Assembly: GCF_044389085.1 (NCBI RefSeq)
Contig: NZ_JBIRXP010000002.1
Span: 620,001 to 684,000, forward strand
From: Isoptericola sp044389085
GTDB lineage: Bacteria > Actinomycetota > Actinomycetes > Actinomycetales > Cellulomonadaceae
Direction of reading: 5' to 3'
Length of the DNA stretch: 64,000 nt
The notes below the pieces were generated by a model, which was not told the origin of the DNA, ran no database searches, and saw nothing but the letters and a program-made list of their open reading frames with translations. Below, piece after piece: positions 19,207 to 28,507 of this stretch. A program made the translations under genes and the position numbers. Position 1 is the first letter of the stretch. Every line of letters starts with the position of its first letter.

Positions 19207-19629
19207 TCAGGCCGAGGACAGGCCCGCGCGGACCGCGTCCGCCGCACGCTCCAGCTCGCCGGCGGAAGGGCGTCGCCGGTCGGCGTCGACCGTGAAGCCG
19301 TCCCCGGCGAACCGGGGGATCACGTGCAGGTGGGCGTGGAACACGTCCTGCGACGCCGCCGCACCGTCGGCGAGGAACAGGTTCACCCCGTCGCACCGCA
19401 GGCCCGACCGCTTCAGCGCCCCGCCGAGGCCCTGCGCGACGTGGACCATCCGGGCCGCGACCTCGGGCGGGAGGTCGTCGAGCCCCACGTGGTGCTCGCG
19501 CGGCACGACGAGGCAGTGGCCCTCGGTGATCGGCGCGATGTCCAGGAAGGCCACGACGAGGTCGTCCTGCCATACGACCTGGCTGCCGGACGGCTCCCCG
19601 ACGACCGCGCAGAACACGCACCCGTCCAT
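19207..19629 (-). CDS. HIT family hydrolase
   Basis: The protein has 140 residues, with the histidine triad HAHLHVIPR near residue 100 and the N-terminal CVFCAVVG that often binds zinc in this family. HIT proteins hydrolyse or transfer nucleotidyl groups (Ap4A, adenosine phosphoramidate). The start follows an AGGAGG ribosome site. The msrA hairpin lies 49 bp upstream, and the gene may be transcribed with the downstream aldo/keto reductase. Confidence 0.88.
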   Translation of the reverse strand: MDGCVFCAVVGEPSGSQVVWQDDLVVAFLDIAPITEGHCLVVPREHHVGLDDLPPEVAARMVHVAQGLGGALKRSGLRCDGVNLFLADGAAASQDVFHAHLHVIPRFAGDGFTVDADRRRPSAGELERAADAVRAGLSSA

Positions 19630-19677
19630 CGCCCCAACCTCCTGGCGGTGCCCCGTCGGGCGTCGCCCGGTCCCGGA

Positions 19678-19712
19678 GGCTCCGGCCGGCGCACTGTCCG
19701 CCGGCCGGAGCC
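19678..19712. terminator. terminator hairpin after msrA
   Basis: Bases 19678-19691 are an exact inverted copy of 19699-19712 (14 bp, 7-nt loop), located 26 bp beyond the msrA stop. It is GC-rich and has no T-run. Confidence 0.6.
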
Positions 19713-19737
19713 GTGCTCCGTCACGCCGTGTCGGCGC

Positions 19738-20412
19738 TCATGCGGCGTCGGGGTAGGGGACGCCCGTCGTCGCGTGGCAGCGGTAGCCGTTCGGGTTCTT
19801 GTCCAGGTACTCCTGGTGGTAGTCCTCGGCGTAGTAGAACGGGCCGGCCTCGACGGCCGGGCGCAGCTCGGTGGTGATCGGGTCGTAGCCCTTCGCCGCG
19901 AGCACCTCGGAGTACCGCTCCGCCGTCTCGCGCACCGCCTGCTCCTGCTCCGCGGTGGTCCAGTAGACCGCCGACCGGTACTGCGTGCCGACGTCGTTGC
20001 CCTGCCGGAAGCCCTGGGTCGGGTCGTGCCGCTCCCAGAAGACCTTGAGCAGCTCGGCCTCGGAGACCTTCGCGGGGTCGTAGGCCACGAGCGTGGTCTC
20101 GGTGTGCCCGGTGCGGGCCGTGCACACCTCCTCGTACGTCGGGTTCGGCGTCGTGCCGCCCATGTACCCGACGGCCGTGCTCACGACGCCCGGCACCTGC
20201 CAGTAGATCTCCTCGGCGCCCCAGAAACAGCCCATCGCGAGGTACAGCACCCGCGTGCCCTCGGGCCACGGGCCCACGATCGAGGTGCCGAGCACCGTGT
20301 GCGGGCGGGCGGCGGGCAGCACCGGCGACTCGCGCCCGGGCAGCGCGTCCTCCGGCGCCACCATCGTGGTCCTGCCGGAGCGGCCGAGCAGCTGGTCGAA
20401 GATCGAGTTCAT
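19738..20412 (-). CDS. msrA: peptide-methionine (S)-S-oxide reductase MsrA
   Basis: This 224-residue enzyme reduces methionine-S-sulfoxide in proteins. The catalytic GCFWG motif is present (YLAMGCFWGAEEIYWQVPG), followed by GYMGGTTPNPTYEEVC, and there is a probable resolving Cys near the C-terminus (NGYRCHATTG). The ATG at complement 20410-20412 has a strong GGAGG site six bases upstream. It appears to be monocistronic. Confidence 0.93.
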   Translation of the reverse strand: MNSIFDQLLGRSGRTTMVAPEDALPGRESPVLPAARPHTVLGTSIVGPWPEGTRVLYLAMGCFWGAEEIYWQVPGVVSTAVGYMGGTTPNPTYEEVCTARTGHTETTLVAYDPAKVSEAELLKVFWERHDPTQGFRQGNDVGTQYRSAVYWTTAEQEQAVRETAERYSEVLAAKGYDPITTELRPAVEAGPFYYAEDYHQEYLDKNPNGYRCHATTGVPYPDAA

Positions 20413-20515
20413 CGCTTTACCTCCATGACCGGGACGGGATGGTGTCCCGCTGATGCCAACCGTACGAAGGGGCGTGGTGTTCCGGCGCCGGTGCCCGCGA
20501 GGGGCCCGGGCGCCG

Positions 20516-20521
20516 TAGGGT
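20516..20521 (+). promoter_or_regulatory. -10 box of a leaderless transcript
   Basis: TAGGGT ends 6 nt before the ATG at 20528 and there is no ribosome-binding site. Confidence 0.45.
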
Positions 20522-20527
20522 CGGCGC

Positions 20528-21133
20528 ATGGCCGACGGCGCCCCGGACCAGCTCCTGCTTCCCGACCCCGCGGGGTGGCGGGCCTGGCTGGACCAGCACG
20601 AGGACGACACGCCTGACGGGGCGTGGCTGGTGCTCGCGAAGAAAGGCCGCCCGGCGCCGACGACGCTCACGCACGCCACGGCGCTCGAGGAGGCGCTGTG
20701 CAGCGGCTGGATCGACGCCCAGATGCGCAGCCTGGGCGCCGACACGATGCTGCAGCGGTTCTGCCCCCGCCGGCCCCGCAGCCGATGGTCGGTCCGCAAC
20801 CAGGAGATCGTCGCCCGCCTGGCCGACGAGGGCAGGATGCGGCCCCGCGGCCAGGCGGAGATCGACGCGGCGAAGGCGGACGGGCGCTGGGACGCCGCGT
20901 ACCACGGGCCCGCCCGGATCGAGGTGCCGCCCGACCTGGCGGCGGCGCTCGCGGCCAGCCCGGCGGCGACGGCGATGTTCGAGGTGCTCACGTCGCAGAA
21001 CCGGTTCGCGATCCTGCACCGTCTCGGCACCCTCAAGACGGCCGAGGCGCGCGAGCGCAACGTGGCGAAGTACGTCGCGATGCTGGAGCGGGGCGAGACC
21101 CCGTACCCGCAGAAGCGGCGTCCGACGGGCTGA
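20528..21133 (+). CDS. YdeI/OmpD-associated family protein
   Basis: A 201-residue soluble protein with the YdeI-type N-terminus (GWRAWLDQHEDDTPDGAWLV, then ALCSGWIDAQMR) and the C-terminal YdeI/OmpD-associated segment (FAILHRLGTLKTAEARERNV). The family is linked to stress or bacteriocin tolerance in other bacteria, but its biochemistry is unknown. A second, shorter protein of related type lies at 55590-56051. Confidence 0.8.
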   Translation: MADGAPDQLLLPDPAGWRAWLDQHEDDTPDGAWLVLAKKGRPAPTTLTHATALEEALCSGWIDAQMRSLGADTMLQRFCPRRPRSRWSVRNQEIVARLADEGRMRPRGQAEIDAAKADGRWDAAYHGPARIEVPPDLAAALAASPAATAMFEVLTSQNRFAILHRLGTLKTAEARERNVAKYVAMLERGETPYPQKRRPTG

Positions 21134-21272
21134 CGAGCCGAGGGCGGCCCATGGGCGGACATCCGTGCGCCCGGGAGACCGACGTGTGGACACGCCGTGA
21201 AGATCCCGGGTGCTGGCCGGGCCCCGGCGCGGCGCCGGGCGTGGCCCTCGGGCGTCGTGCCCGCAGGCCACC

Positions 21273-21278
21273 TAAGGT
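21273..21278 (+). promoter_or_regulatory. -10 box of a leaderless transcript
   Basis: TAAGGT ends 6 nt before the GTG at 21285; no ribosome-binding site is present. The 151-bp gap before it holds GC-rich weak inverted repeats and no gene. Confidence 0.4.
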
Positions 21279-21284
21279 TTTGGC

Positions 21285-22520
21285 GTGAGCTCGGACCGAA
21301 CCTCTCCCTCCGGCGCGGACGCCGTCCCGCTGAGCATCCGTGCCGCGGCCTCCTGGTCGTGGCGCATCCTCCTCATCGCGGCGGCCGTCGCGGGCCTGCT
21401 GTGGCTGCTGGCGGCGCTGAAGACGATCGTCGTGCCTGTCGCGATCGCGCTGCTGCTGACGATCCTGCTGGCCCCGGTGCGACGCACCCTCGAGCGCTGG
21501 CACGTGCGCCGGGGCCTGGCGACGGCGATCTCGATCGTCGGCCTGATCGTGCTGGTCGGCGCGCTCGTCACGCTGGCGGGACGCTCGATCGTCGGAGGGT
21601 TCCAGGACCTCGCCGACCAGGCGGTGGCGGGCTTCAAGCAGTTCACGACGTGGCTGGCCGAGGGGCCGCTGAGCCTCGACTCGAAGCAGCTGTCGGACTA
21701 CGGCCAGCAGCTGCAGGACTCTGTCGTGGAGAGCTCCGGCCTGGTCTCGGGCGCGCTCGGCGCGGCCACCACCGTGGGGCACGTCCTCGTCGGCGCGGTG
21801 ATCGCCCTGTTCTGCACGATCTTCTTCCTGCTCGACGGCCGCACCATCTGGACCTGGCTGGTCAACCTGCTGCCCGTGCGGGCCCGGGAGAACGTGCACC
21901 AGGCCGGCCGCCGCGGGCTGGTCACGCTGTCGGCGTACGTGCGCACCCAGATCCTCGTGGCGTTCGTCGACGCCGTCGGCATCGGGGTGGGGTCCGCGTT
22001 CTTCGTGCCGGCGCTCGCGCTCCCGATCGGCATCCTCGTGTTCATCGGGTCGTTCGTGCCGATCATCGGTGCGATCGTCACCGGCGCCATCGCCACCGCC
22101 GTCGTGCTGGTGGCGAACGGCTGGGTCGCCGCGCTCATCATGCTCGGCATCGTGCTGCTGGTGCAGCAGGCCGAGAGCCACATCCTGCAGCCGTTCCTCA
22201 TGGGCCACGCGGTGTCCCTGCACCCGGTGGCCGTGGTGCTCGTGGTCGCCGCCGGCAGCCTCGCCGCGGGGATCGTCGGGGCCCTGTTCGCCGTGCCGCT
22301 CGCGGCCGTGCTCAACACGATCCTCCTGTACCTGCACGGGCACGACAAGTTCCCCGAGCTGGGCACCGAGGACCACGTGCCGCTGCTGCGCCGGCGACCT
22401 CAGCTGCCCGGTACCCTGCTCTGGTCGGGTCGCGCGTCGTCGCAGGAGACGGCGACGACGGGCGGCACCTCGGGCGGCAGCACGACCGACGGCCCTTCCT
22501 CGCCCGACGCGAGCAGCTGA
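21285..22520 (+). CDS. AI-2E family transporter (PerM type)
   Basis: A 411-residue membrane protein of the AI-2E/PerM exporter family. About eight hydrophobic segments are visible, with the family-typical ALKTIVVPVAIALLLTILLA at the start, the conserved ILVFIGSFVPIIGAIVTG, and QQAESHILQPFLMGHAVSLH in the second half. The family moves small molecules or ions across the membrane (a Na+/H+ exchange role is known for some). The C-terminal 40 residues are Ser/Thr/Gly-rich. ilvA follows 26 bp downstream. Confidence 0.87.
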   Translation: MSSDRTSPSGADAVPLSIRAAASWSWRILLIAAAVAGLLWLLAALKTIVVPVAIALLLTILLAPVRRTLERWHVRRGLATAISIVGLIVLVGALVTLAGRSIVGGFQDLADQAVAGFKQFTTWLAEGPLSLDSKQLSDYGQQLQDSVVESSGLVSGALGAATTVGHVLVGAVIALFCTIFFLLDGRTIWTWLVNLLPVRARENVHQAGRRGLVTLSAYVRTQILVAFVDAVGIGVGSAFFVPALALPIGILVFIGSFVPIIGAIVTGAIATAVVLVANGWVAALIMLGIVLLVQQAESHILQPFLMGHAVSLHPVAVVLVVAAGSLAAGIVGALFAVPLAAVLNTILLYLHGHDKFPELGTEDHVPLLRRRPQLPGTLLWSGRASSQETATTGGTSGGSTTDGPSSPDASS

Positions 22521-22546
22521 CAGGCAGGGCAGGAGAGAACGGCGCA

Positions 22547-23770
22547 GTGGCAGGACACCCCCCGATCGACCGCGTCACCCTCGAGGACGTCCGCGCCGCC
22601 GCGGCCCTCCTGGACGGCGTCATCACGCGCACCCCGGTGCAGGCGTTCCGTGCGATGTCCGAGGTGGCGGGCGCTCCCGTCGTCCTCAAGTGCGAGAACC
22701 TGCAGCGCGCGGGCTCGTTCAAGATCCGCGGGGCGTACACGCGCCTGAGCCGGATGTCCGACGAGGAGAAGGCGCGCGGCGTCGTCGCGGCCAGCGCCGG
22801 CAACCACGCGCAGGGCGTGGCGCTCGCCGCCCAGATGCTCGGCATCCACGCCATCGTCTACATGCCCGTGGACGCCTCCGTGCCCAAGCTGCGCGCCACG
22901 CGCGGCTACGGCGCCGAGGTGCGGCAGGTCGGCGAGTCCGTGGACGACGCGCTGGTCGCCGCCCGCGCGGAGGCCGCCCGCTCCGGGCGCACGCTCATCC
23001 ACCCGTTCGACCACCTCGACGTCGTCACCGGGCAGGGCACGGTGGCGCTCGAGATCCTCGAGCAGGTGCCCGACGTCGGCACGGTCGTCGTGCCCCTGGG
23101 CGGCGGCGGCCTGGTCGCGGGCATCGCGACGGTGCTCGCCGAGGCGGCACCCCACGTCAAGGTGGTCGGCGTGCAGGCGGAGACGGCCGCCGCGTACCCG
23201 GAGTCCCTCGTCGCGGGCCGCCCCGTGCCGCGCGCGCTCGGCGCGACGATGGCGGACGGCATCGCCATCGGCACCCCCGGCGACGTGCCCTTCGAGGTGC
23301 TCGCGCGCCTGGGGGTGGAGGTGCGGACCGTCTCCGAGGAGGAGATGTCACGCGCCCTGCTCCTCGTGGCCGAGCGGGGCAAGCTGATCGTGGAGCCCTC
23401 GGGCGCCGCGGGGGTCGCGGCGGTGCTCGCCGCCGAGCCGGGCTCGCTGCCCGGCACGATCGTGCCCGTCCTCACGGGCGGCAACATCGACCCGCTGCTC
23501 CTGCTGCGCGTCGTCCAGCACGGCCTCGTCGCCGCCGGGCGGTACCTGCAGCTGCGGGTGTGCATCGACGACAAGCCCGGCTCGCTGGCCGAGCTGCTCG
23601 ACGTCGTCGCGCGCGCCGGCGCCAGCATCGTGCAGGTGGAGCACACCCGTACGGACACCACGCTCACCGTGTCGCAGGTGCTCGTGAACCTGCAGCTCGA
23701 GACCAAGGGCCAGGAACACTGCGAGGCCGTCGTCGAGCGCCTGCGGGCGGCGGGGTTCGCGGTCTCCTGA
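22547..23770 (+). CDS. ilvA: threonine ammonia-lyase
   Basis: This 407-residue PLP enzyme deaminates L-threonine to 2-oxobutyrate, the first step to isoleucine or a catabolic route. The PLP lysine is K59 in AGSFKIRGAY. SAGNHAQGVA and the glycine-rich LGGGGLVAGIA bind the cofactor phosphate. A C-terminal ACT-like domain begins about residue 335 (LQLRVCIDDKPGSLAELLDV). GTG 22547 is chosen because an AGGAGAG site lies about 9 bases upstream. Length and layout fit the single-ACT TdcB/IlvA class. Confidence 0.9.
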   Translation: MAGHPPIDRVTLEDVRAAAALLDGVITRTPVQAFRAMSEVAGAPVVLKCENLQRAGSFKIRGAYTRLSRMSDEEKARGVVAASAGNHAQGVALAAQMLGIHAIVYMPVDASVPKLRATRGYGAEVRQVGESVDDALVAARAEAARSGRTLIHPFDHLDVVTGQGTVALEILEQVPDVGTVVVPLGGGGLVAGIATVLAEAAPHVKVVGVQAETAAAYPESLVAGRPVPRALGATMADGIAIGTPGDVPFEVLARLGVEVRTVSEEEMSRALLLVAERGKLIVEPSGAAGVAAVLAAEPGSLPGTIVPVLTGGNIDPLLLLRVVQHGLVAAGRYLQLRVCIDDKPGSLAELLDVVARAGASIVQVEHTRTDTTLTVSQVLVNLQLETKGQEHCEAVVERLRAAGFAVS

Positions 23771-23786
23771 CCTGGGCCGGGTCCCG

Positions 23787-24632
23787 TCAGCGCAGCGCGC
23801 GCCGGTAGTCCCCGGGCGCGCACCCGCAGATCTGGCGGAACGTGTCGTAGAAGCTGCTCTGCGACGTGAACCCCGCGGCGTGCCCCACCTCGACCGTGGT
23901 CGCGTCCGTCGTGATGAGCAGACGCTGCGCCTCCGCCACCCGGCACCGGGCGATGTACGTGCCGAGGGTGGTGCCCACGACCCGTTTGAACAGCGTCATC
24001 GCATGGCTGGGGCTGAGGTGCACCGCCCGCGCGACGTCCGACGGGGTGAGGGGCGAGCGGTAGTGCTCCGCGACGAACTGGGCCATCGCGGTGGCGCGCG
24101 CCGCCGCGCCCGACGGCTCCGGGCCGGCCGCCGCGTCGCGCCCGGGCCCGCTGCCGGCGGCCTCGGCGGCCGCGAGCGCCCGGCGCACGAACGCCTGCAC
24201 CTCCAGCATGACGACGGCGTGCTCCGTCCCCGCGAGGACGTCGTGGTGCCAGGCCGCGAAGAGCGCGTCGACGTCGCGGGGCAGCGCGGCCGCGGGCACG
24301 ACGACGGGACGGGCGCGCAGCAGCACGGCGATCCGCTCGGCCGGCAGGGCCCAGCCGAGCACCTCGGTGAGCGGCACGTGCACCCACGACACGGTGGACT
24401 CCACCGGCTCGGGGTCGACGAGCTGGTGGGGCGTGCCGCCCCAGAAGAGCGCCACCTCGCCCGCCTCGACCCGCAGCGTCGACCCGCCGAACAGGTACTC
24501 CAGGCACCCGGTGTGCACGAGGTTGAGCTCGAGGTCGTCGTGCCGGTGCGGGTGCTCCATCACGGGGGGCGCGCCTCGGCGCACCCACAGGGCGGCCTCC
24601 TCCAGGCGGACGTCGTCGACCGTCAGCGTCAT
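23787..24632 (-). CDS. AraC family regulator, probable controller of the alpha-galactoside operon
   Basis: A 281-residue protein. The N-terminal cupin-like sugar-sensing domain (EHPHRHDDLELNLVHTGCLE, then LFWGGTPHQL) is followed by two C-terminal helix-turn-helix motifs (DVARAVHLSPSHAMTLFKRV and VGHAAGFTSQSSFYDTFRQI). It is divergent from the GH4 alpha-galactosidase gene, so it is the likely activator of that operon. A TAGGAT box lies 6 nt from the ATG. Confidence 0.88.
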   Translation of the reverse strand: MTLTVDDVRLEEAALWVRRGAPPVMEHPHRHDDLELNLVHTGCLEYLFGGSTLRVEAGEVALFWGGTPHQLVDPEPVESTVSWVHVPLTEVLGWALPAERIAVLLRARPVVVPAAALPRDVDALFAAWHHDVLAGTEHAVVMLEVQAFVRRALAAAEAAGSGPGRDAAAGPEPSGAAARATAMAQFVAEHYRSPLTPSDVARAVHLSPSHAMTLFKRVVGTTLGTYIARCRVAEAQRLLITTDATTVEVGHAAGFTSQSSFYDTFRQICGCAPGDYRRALR

Positions 24633-24638
24633 GCGGGG

Positions 24639-24715
24639 ATCCTAGGACGGTCGAAGGATCCCGGAAACCGGGGCGACCGATCCGGAGGATCGACCGCCAT
24701 CCTCGGGCCTAGCGT
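24639..24715. promoter_or_regulatory. divergent araC / alpha-galactosidase control region
   Basis: TAGGAT (complement 24639-24644) serves araC and TAGCGT (24710-24715) serves the alpha-galactosidase gene, each 6 nt from its start codon. Between them lie the half-sites CGGTCGA (24648-24654), CGACCGA (24674-24680) and TCGACCG (24690-24696), candidate AraC contacts. Confidence 0.4.
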
Positions 24716-24721
24716 CGCTGC

Positions 24722-26137
24722 ATGGCTCATTCCCCGAAGATCACCATCATCGGCGCCGGCGGCTTCGTGTTCCCGTTCCGGCTCATCGGCGACCTGCTCA
24801 GCTTCCCGGCCCTGCGCGACGCCACGCTCTGCCTGATGGACCTCGACGCCGGCCGGCTGGACCGGGTGGCGGGCGCCGCGCGCGAGCTCGTGGACCACCA
24901 CGGCCTGCCCACGGTCGTCGAGCAGACCACCGACCGCCGCGCGGCCCTCGACGGGGCCGACTTCGTCATCATCACCTTCCAGGTGGGCGGCGTGGACTCC
25001 TACCGGCACGACGTCGAGATCCCGCGCCGGTACGGCGTCGACCAGACCGTGGGCGACACCGTCGGCCCCGGCGGGGTGTTCCGCTTCCTGCGCTCGGTCC
25101 GCGCCTACCAGGACATCGCGGCCGACGCGCTCGAGGTCTGCCCCGACGCGCAGTTCATCAACTACGCCAACCCCATGGCCATGGCGACGGCGTACCTCAA
25201 CGCCGTCGGGCTGCGCACCGTGGGCCTGTGCCACAGCGTGCAGGGCACCACGCGGATGCTCGCCCGCACCCTCGGCGTCCCCTACGACGAGGTGTCCTAC
25301 CGCTGCGCGGGCATCAACCACCAGGCCTGGATCCTCGAGTTCCGCCGCGGCGGCGAGGACCTGTACCCGCGCCTGCGGGAGGTCATGCGCGAGCGCCACG
25401 TCCCCGGGCGCGCGGCCGCCGACCTGCTCGCCGACGACGGCGACCACTCCGACGCCGCGCTCGCCGCCAGCACCTACGAGGGCGGCAACGAGCAGGTCCG
25501 CACCGCGCTCATGAACCACTTCGGGTACTTCGAGACGGAGTCCAGCCACCACGCGTCGGAGTACGTGCCGTGGTTCCGCAAGGACGCCGACACCGTCCTG
25601 AGCTACATCCCGGAGCGCTGGGACTACTACGAGATCTGCTCCGCCCACGACGAGCAGGGCGACGTGGACGAGCAGCTCGAGCGGCTCAAGGCCGACCTCA
25701 GCCCGTCGGTCGAGTACGGGGCGTCGATCGTCAACGCCGTGGTCACGGGCGTGCCCGCCGTCGTCTACGGCAACGTGCCCAACGCGGGCCGGGTCATCAC
25801 CAACCTGCCCGACGACGCGTGCGTCGAGGTCGCCTGCCTCGTCGACGCGAACGGCGTGCAGCCGACGTCGTTCGGGGAGCTCCCCCCGCAGCTCGCGGCG
25901 ATCAACCGCACCAACGTCAACGTGCAGACGCTGGCCGTCCGCGCCGCCCTGACCGGCGACGTCGAGCACGTCCACCACGCCGTCGCGCTGGACCCGCTGA
26001 CGGCCGCGCACTGCACGCTCGAGCAGATCCGGTCCATGACCGACGAGCTGCTCGAGGCGCACGCCGCGCTGCTGCCCGCCGCGCTGCGCCCGGCGTCGGC
26101 CCCCGCCCCGGAGCGGGAGGCCGTCCTGGCGCGCTGA
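24722..26137 (+). CDS. GH4 family alpha-galactosidase (MelA type)
   Basis: This 471-residue glycoside hydrolase family 4 enzyme uses NAD and a divalent metal. The Rossmann motif IIGAGGFVF is at the N-terminus. NPMA (150-153) and the metal-site CHS (170-172, LCHSVQGTTRML) match the alpha-galactosidase rather than the 6-phospho-glucosidase subgroup. It heads an operon with a sugar lipoprotein and two permeases, so it probably acts on imported melibiose or raffinose-type sugars in the cytoplasm. A hairpin separates it from the next gene. Confidence 0.85.
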   Translation: MAHSPKITIIGAGGFVFPFRLIGDLLSFPALRDATLCLMDLDAGRLDRVAGAARELVDHHGLPTVVEQTTDRRAALDGADFVIITFQVGGVDSYRHDVEIPRRYGVDQTVGDTVGPGGVFRFLRSVRAYQDIAADALEVCPDAQFINYANPMAMATAYLNAVGLRTVGLCHSVQGTTRMLARTLGVPYDEVSYRCAGINHQAWILEFRRGGEDLYPRLREVMRERHVPGRAAADLLADDGDHSDAALAASTYEGGNEQVRTALMNHFGYFETESSHHASEYVPWFRKDADTVLSYIPERWDYYEICSAHDEQGDVDEQLERLKADLSPSVEYGASIVNAVVTGVPAVVYGNVPNAGRVITNLPDDACVEVACLVDANGVQPTSFGELPPQLAAINRTNVNVQTLAVRAALTGDVEHVHHAVALDPLTAAHCTLEQIRSMTDELLEAHAALLPAALRPASAPAPEREAVLAR

Positions 26138-26144
26138 GCGCCCG

Positions 26145-26174
26145 GGGTGCCCCGGCGACGTGGCCGGGGCACCC
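26145..26174 (+). terminator. intercistronic hairpin after the alpha-galactosidase gene
   Basis: Bases 26145-26156 pair exactly with 26163-26174 (12 bp, 6-nt loop). It lies in the 95-bp gap inside the operon, so it is more likely to attenuate or protect the message than to end it. Confidence 0.5.
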
Positions 26175-26232
26175 GCCTCACGGGGCCGCGCGCCGCGCCG
26201 TCCCGACATTCCCTCGACGAAGAGGAGACGAC

Positions 26233-27546
26233 ATGCCGACCCCTGCGGTGCCCGGCAGGCGCCCGGCCGTCCGCCGGCTGTCCCGGCGCAGCTTCCTGGC
26301 GGTGGCCGGGATCAGCGTGGCCGGGGCGCTCGCGGCGTGCTCCGGAGCCCCGACCGGCACCAAGCACCTGCGGCTGTCCTCGTGGAACATCCCGCTGGAC
26401 CTGGAGTCCTACCAGGCGCTCGCCGACGAGTTCGTCGCCGCGCACCCGGGCACCAGCGTCGCGGTGGAGGTCACGACCGGGCAGTTCCACCAGTGGTTCA
26501 TCACCCGGCTGGCCGCGGACCTGGCCCCCGACATCATTCGCATCACCCCGCAGCAGATCGGCCGCTACGCCGCCAACGGCAGCCTCGTCGACCTCACCGG
26601 CGCCGTGCCGCCGGAGTACCAGGACGACTGGTCGGAGCCGTTCTGGGCGATCGGGGCCAAGGCCGACGGCCTGTTCGGCGTCTTCCAGCACACCGACAAC
26701 TTCATCACCTACTACGACAAGCGCGTGATCGAGCAGATCGGCGTCGACGTGCCGCAGACCCTCGACGAGGCGTGGCAGTGGGACGAGTTCCTCGAGATCG
26801 CCGCCGAGGCGCAGAAGATCACCGGCCGGTACGGCTTCGGCTACGGCTGGAGCGGCCCCGAGACGGCGTACCGCTGGATGCCGCTCGTCTACCAGAACGG
26901 GGGCGCGTTCCTCGGCGAGGACGGCGAGACGCCGAGCATGGACACCGACGCCGCCGTCGGCGCGCTCGACTTCGGCCGCCGCTGGTACGCCGACGGTCTC
27001 GTCTCGCCGGCGAACATGAGCAAGTCCGGCGGCGGCGCTGTCGGGCGCGACCTGTTCGCGACGGGGCAGACCGGGCTGCTGCTCGACAACCCCGAGGCGA
27101 TCGCGGCCCTCGACGAGGCGCGGCCGGACGAGTGGGGCACCACGTACATGATCCGCAACGGGGGCGAGGCGTCCGACCTCGGCGGCAACGCGCTGGCCGT
27201 CACACGGTCCAGCAAGCACCCCGAGCTGGCGGCCGAGCTCGTCGCGTTCCTCACGAGCCGCACCAACGTCGCCGAGTTCTGCCGGCGCGGCAACTGGCTG
27301 CCCGCCCGCTCCTCGCTGGACGCGGCCGACATCGGCTACGACCGGCACGAGGCCACGATGCAGCAGTTCATCGACCAGGCCTCGACCATCCCGCTGTCCA
27401 TGGTGCGCGCCCAGTCCGGCCCGTACTTCAGCTCGCTCAACTCGGTCTTCGCGGACTACCTCGACCTGTGCTTCCTCGGCGAGCTCACGCCCGCCGAGTG
27501 CGGCGCCCAGATGACGGAGGCGATGCGCAGTGTCACCACACGGTGA
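26233..27546 (+). CDS. sugar ABC transporter lipoprotein (Tat-exported)
   Basis: A 437-residue extracellular solute-binding protein of family 1. The N-terminus has a twin-arginine signal (LSRRSFLAVAGISVAG) ending in the lipobox ALAAC, so it should be exported folded by Tat and lipid-anchored. Periplasmic-binding features include DIIRITPQQIGRYAANGSL and FQHTDNFITYYDKRVI. An AGAGGAGA site precedes the ATG. It feeds the two downstream permeases; no ATPase is in the operon. Confidence 0.88.
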   Translation: MPTPAVPGRRPAVRRLSRRSFLAVAGISVAGALAACSGAPTGTKHLRLSSWNIPLDLESYQALADEFVAAHPGTSVAVEVTTGQFHQWFITRLAADLAPDIIRITPQQIGRYAANGSLVDLTGAVPPEYQDDWSEPFWAIGAKADGLFGVFQHTDNFITYYDKRVIEQIGVDVPQTLDEAWQWDEFLEIAAEAQKITGRYGFGYGWSGPETAYRWMPLVYQNGGAFLGEDGETPSMDTDAAVGALDFGRRWYADGLVSPANMSKSGGGAVGRDLFATGQTGLLLDNPEAIAALDEARPDEWGTTYMIRNGGEASDLGGNALAVTRSSKHPELAAELVAFLTSRTNVAEFCRRGNWLPARSSLDAADIGYDRHEATMQQFIDQASTIPLSMVRAQSGPYFSSLNSVFADYLDLCFLGELTPAECGAQMTEAMRSVTTR

Positions 27547-28507
27547 GACCCTCACGGCCCCAGGTGCTCCGGCCCGCGACACGGCGGGCGGGCCCGCGCC
27601 CAGGACCCGGTCGACGGTGCCCGACGGCGCTCCACCCCCACGACGCCGCGCGCGGTGGGCGCCGTACCTGTTCGTCGGCCCCGCCGCCCTGCTCTTCCTG
27701 GCGTTCTCGCTGGTCCCGATCGTCATCGCGGTCGCGCTGTCGTTCCAGGACACCGCGACCCTCGGCGAGGGCAGCTGGGTGGGCGCGGACAACTACCGCA
27801 CCATGCTGTCCGACCCGCTGCTGCGCACGGCGCTGCTCAACACGGTGGTCTTCACCGTCGGCACGGTGCCGACGGCGATGGCGATCGGCCTGGCGCTGGC
27901 CGTCGCGCTCAACCGCCCGCTGCCCGGCCGGGGCCTGCTGCGGGCGCTGTTCTTCGTGCCGATGGTCGCCGCCGGCGTCGTCGTCGGCGTGATCATGTCG
28001 TGGATCTTCAACCCCGACTACGGCGTCGCGAACAACGCGCTCCGGGCCGTCGGGCTCGAGGGGCTGCCGTGGCTGACCTCGCCGCGCACGGCGATGCTCA
28101 CGCTGGTGCTCGTCGTCGTGTGGACCCGCATCGGCTTCTGCATGGTCATCTACCTGGGCGCGCTGCAGTCGATCCCCTCCGAGCTGCGCGAGGCCGCCGC
28201 CATCGACGGCGCGAGCCGCTGGCAGCGGTTCCGGCGTCTCACGGTGCCGATGCTCGCGCCGACGACGTCGATCCTGCTCATCCTCAACGTGGTGTTCTCG
28301 CTGCAGGCCTTCGACGTCATCTACGTGATGACCGGCGGCGGCCCCGGCTTCTCCACCACCGTCCTCATCCAGTACGTGTTCCGCTCCGCATTCGCCGACG
28401 CCCGCATGGGCTACGCGGCGGCGCTCGGCCTCCTGCTCGTGCTGATCCTGCTGGTGTTCACGCTGCTGCGGCAGCGGGCGACGAAGAAAGCCGAGGAGCT
28501 CCTGTGA
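27530..28507 (+). CDS. sugar ABC transporter permease (MalF/UgpA type)
   Basis: A 325-residue inner-membrane subunit with six predicted helices and the ATPase-contacting EAA motif (REAAAIDGASRWQRFRRLTV). GTG 27530 overlaps the lipoprotein gene by 17 bases. The Pro/Arg-rich N-terminus of about 45 residues is cytoplasmic. It pairs with the next permease to form the channel of an alpha-galactoside importer. Confidence 0.88.
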   Translation: MSPHGETLTAPGAPARDTAGGPAPRTRSTVPDGAPPPRRRARWAPYLFVGPAALLFLAFSLVPIVIAVALSFQDTATLGEGSWVGADNYRTMLSDPLLRTALLNTVVFTVGTVPTAMAIGLALAVALNRPLPGRGLLRALFFVPMVAAGVVVGVIMSWIFNPDYGVANNALRAVGLEGLPWLTSPRTAMLTLVLVVVWTRIGFCMVIYLGALQSIPSELREAAAIDGASRWQRFRRLTVPMLAPTTSILLILNVVFSLQAFDVIYVMTGGGPGFSTTVLIQYVFRSAFADARMGYAAALGLLLVLILLVFTLLRQRATKKAEELL

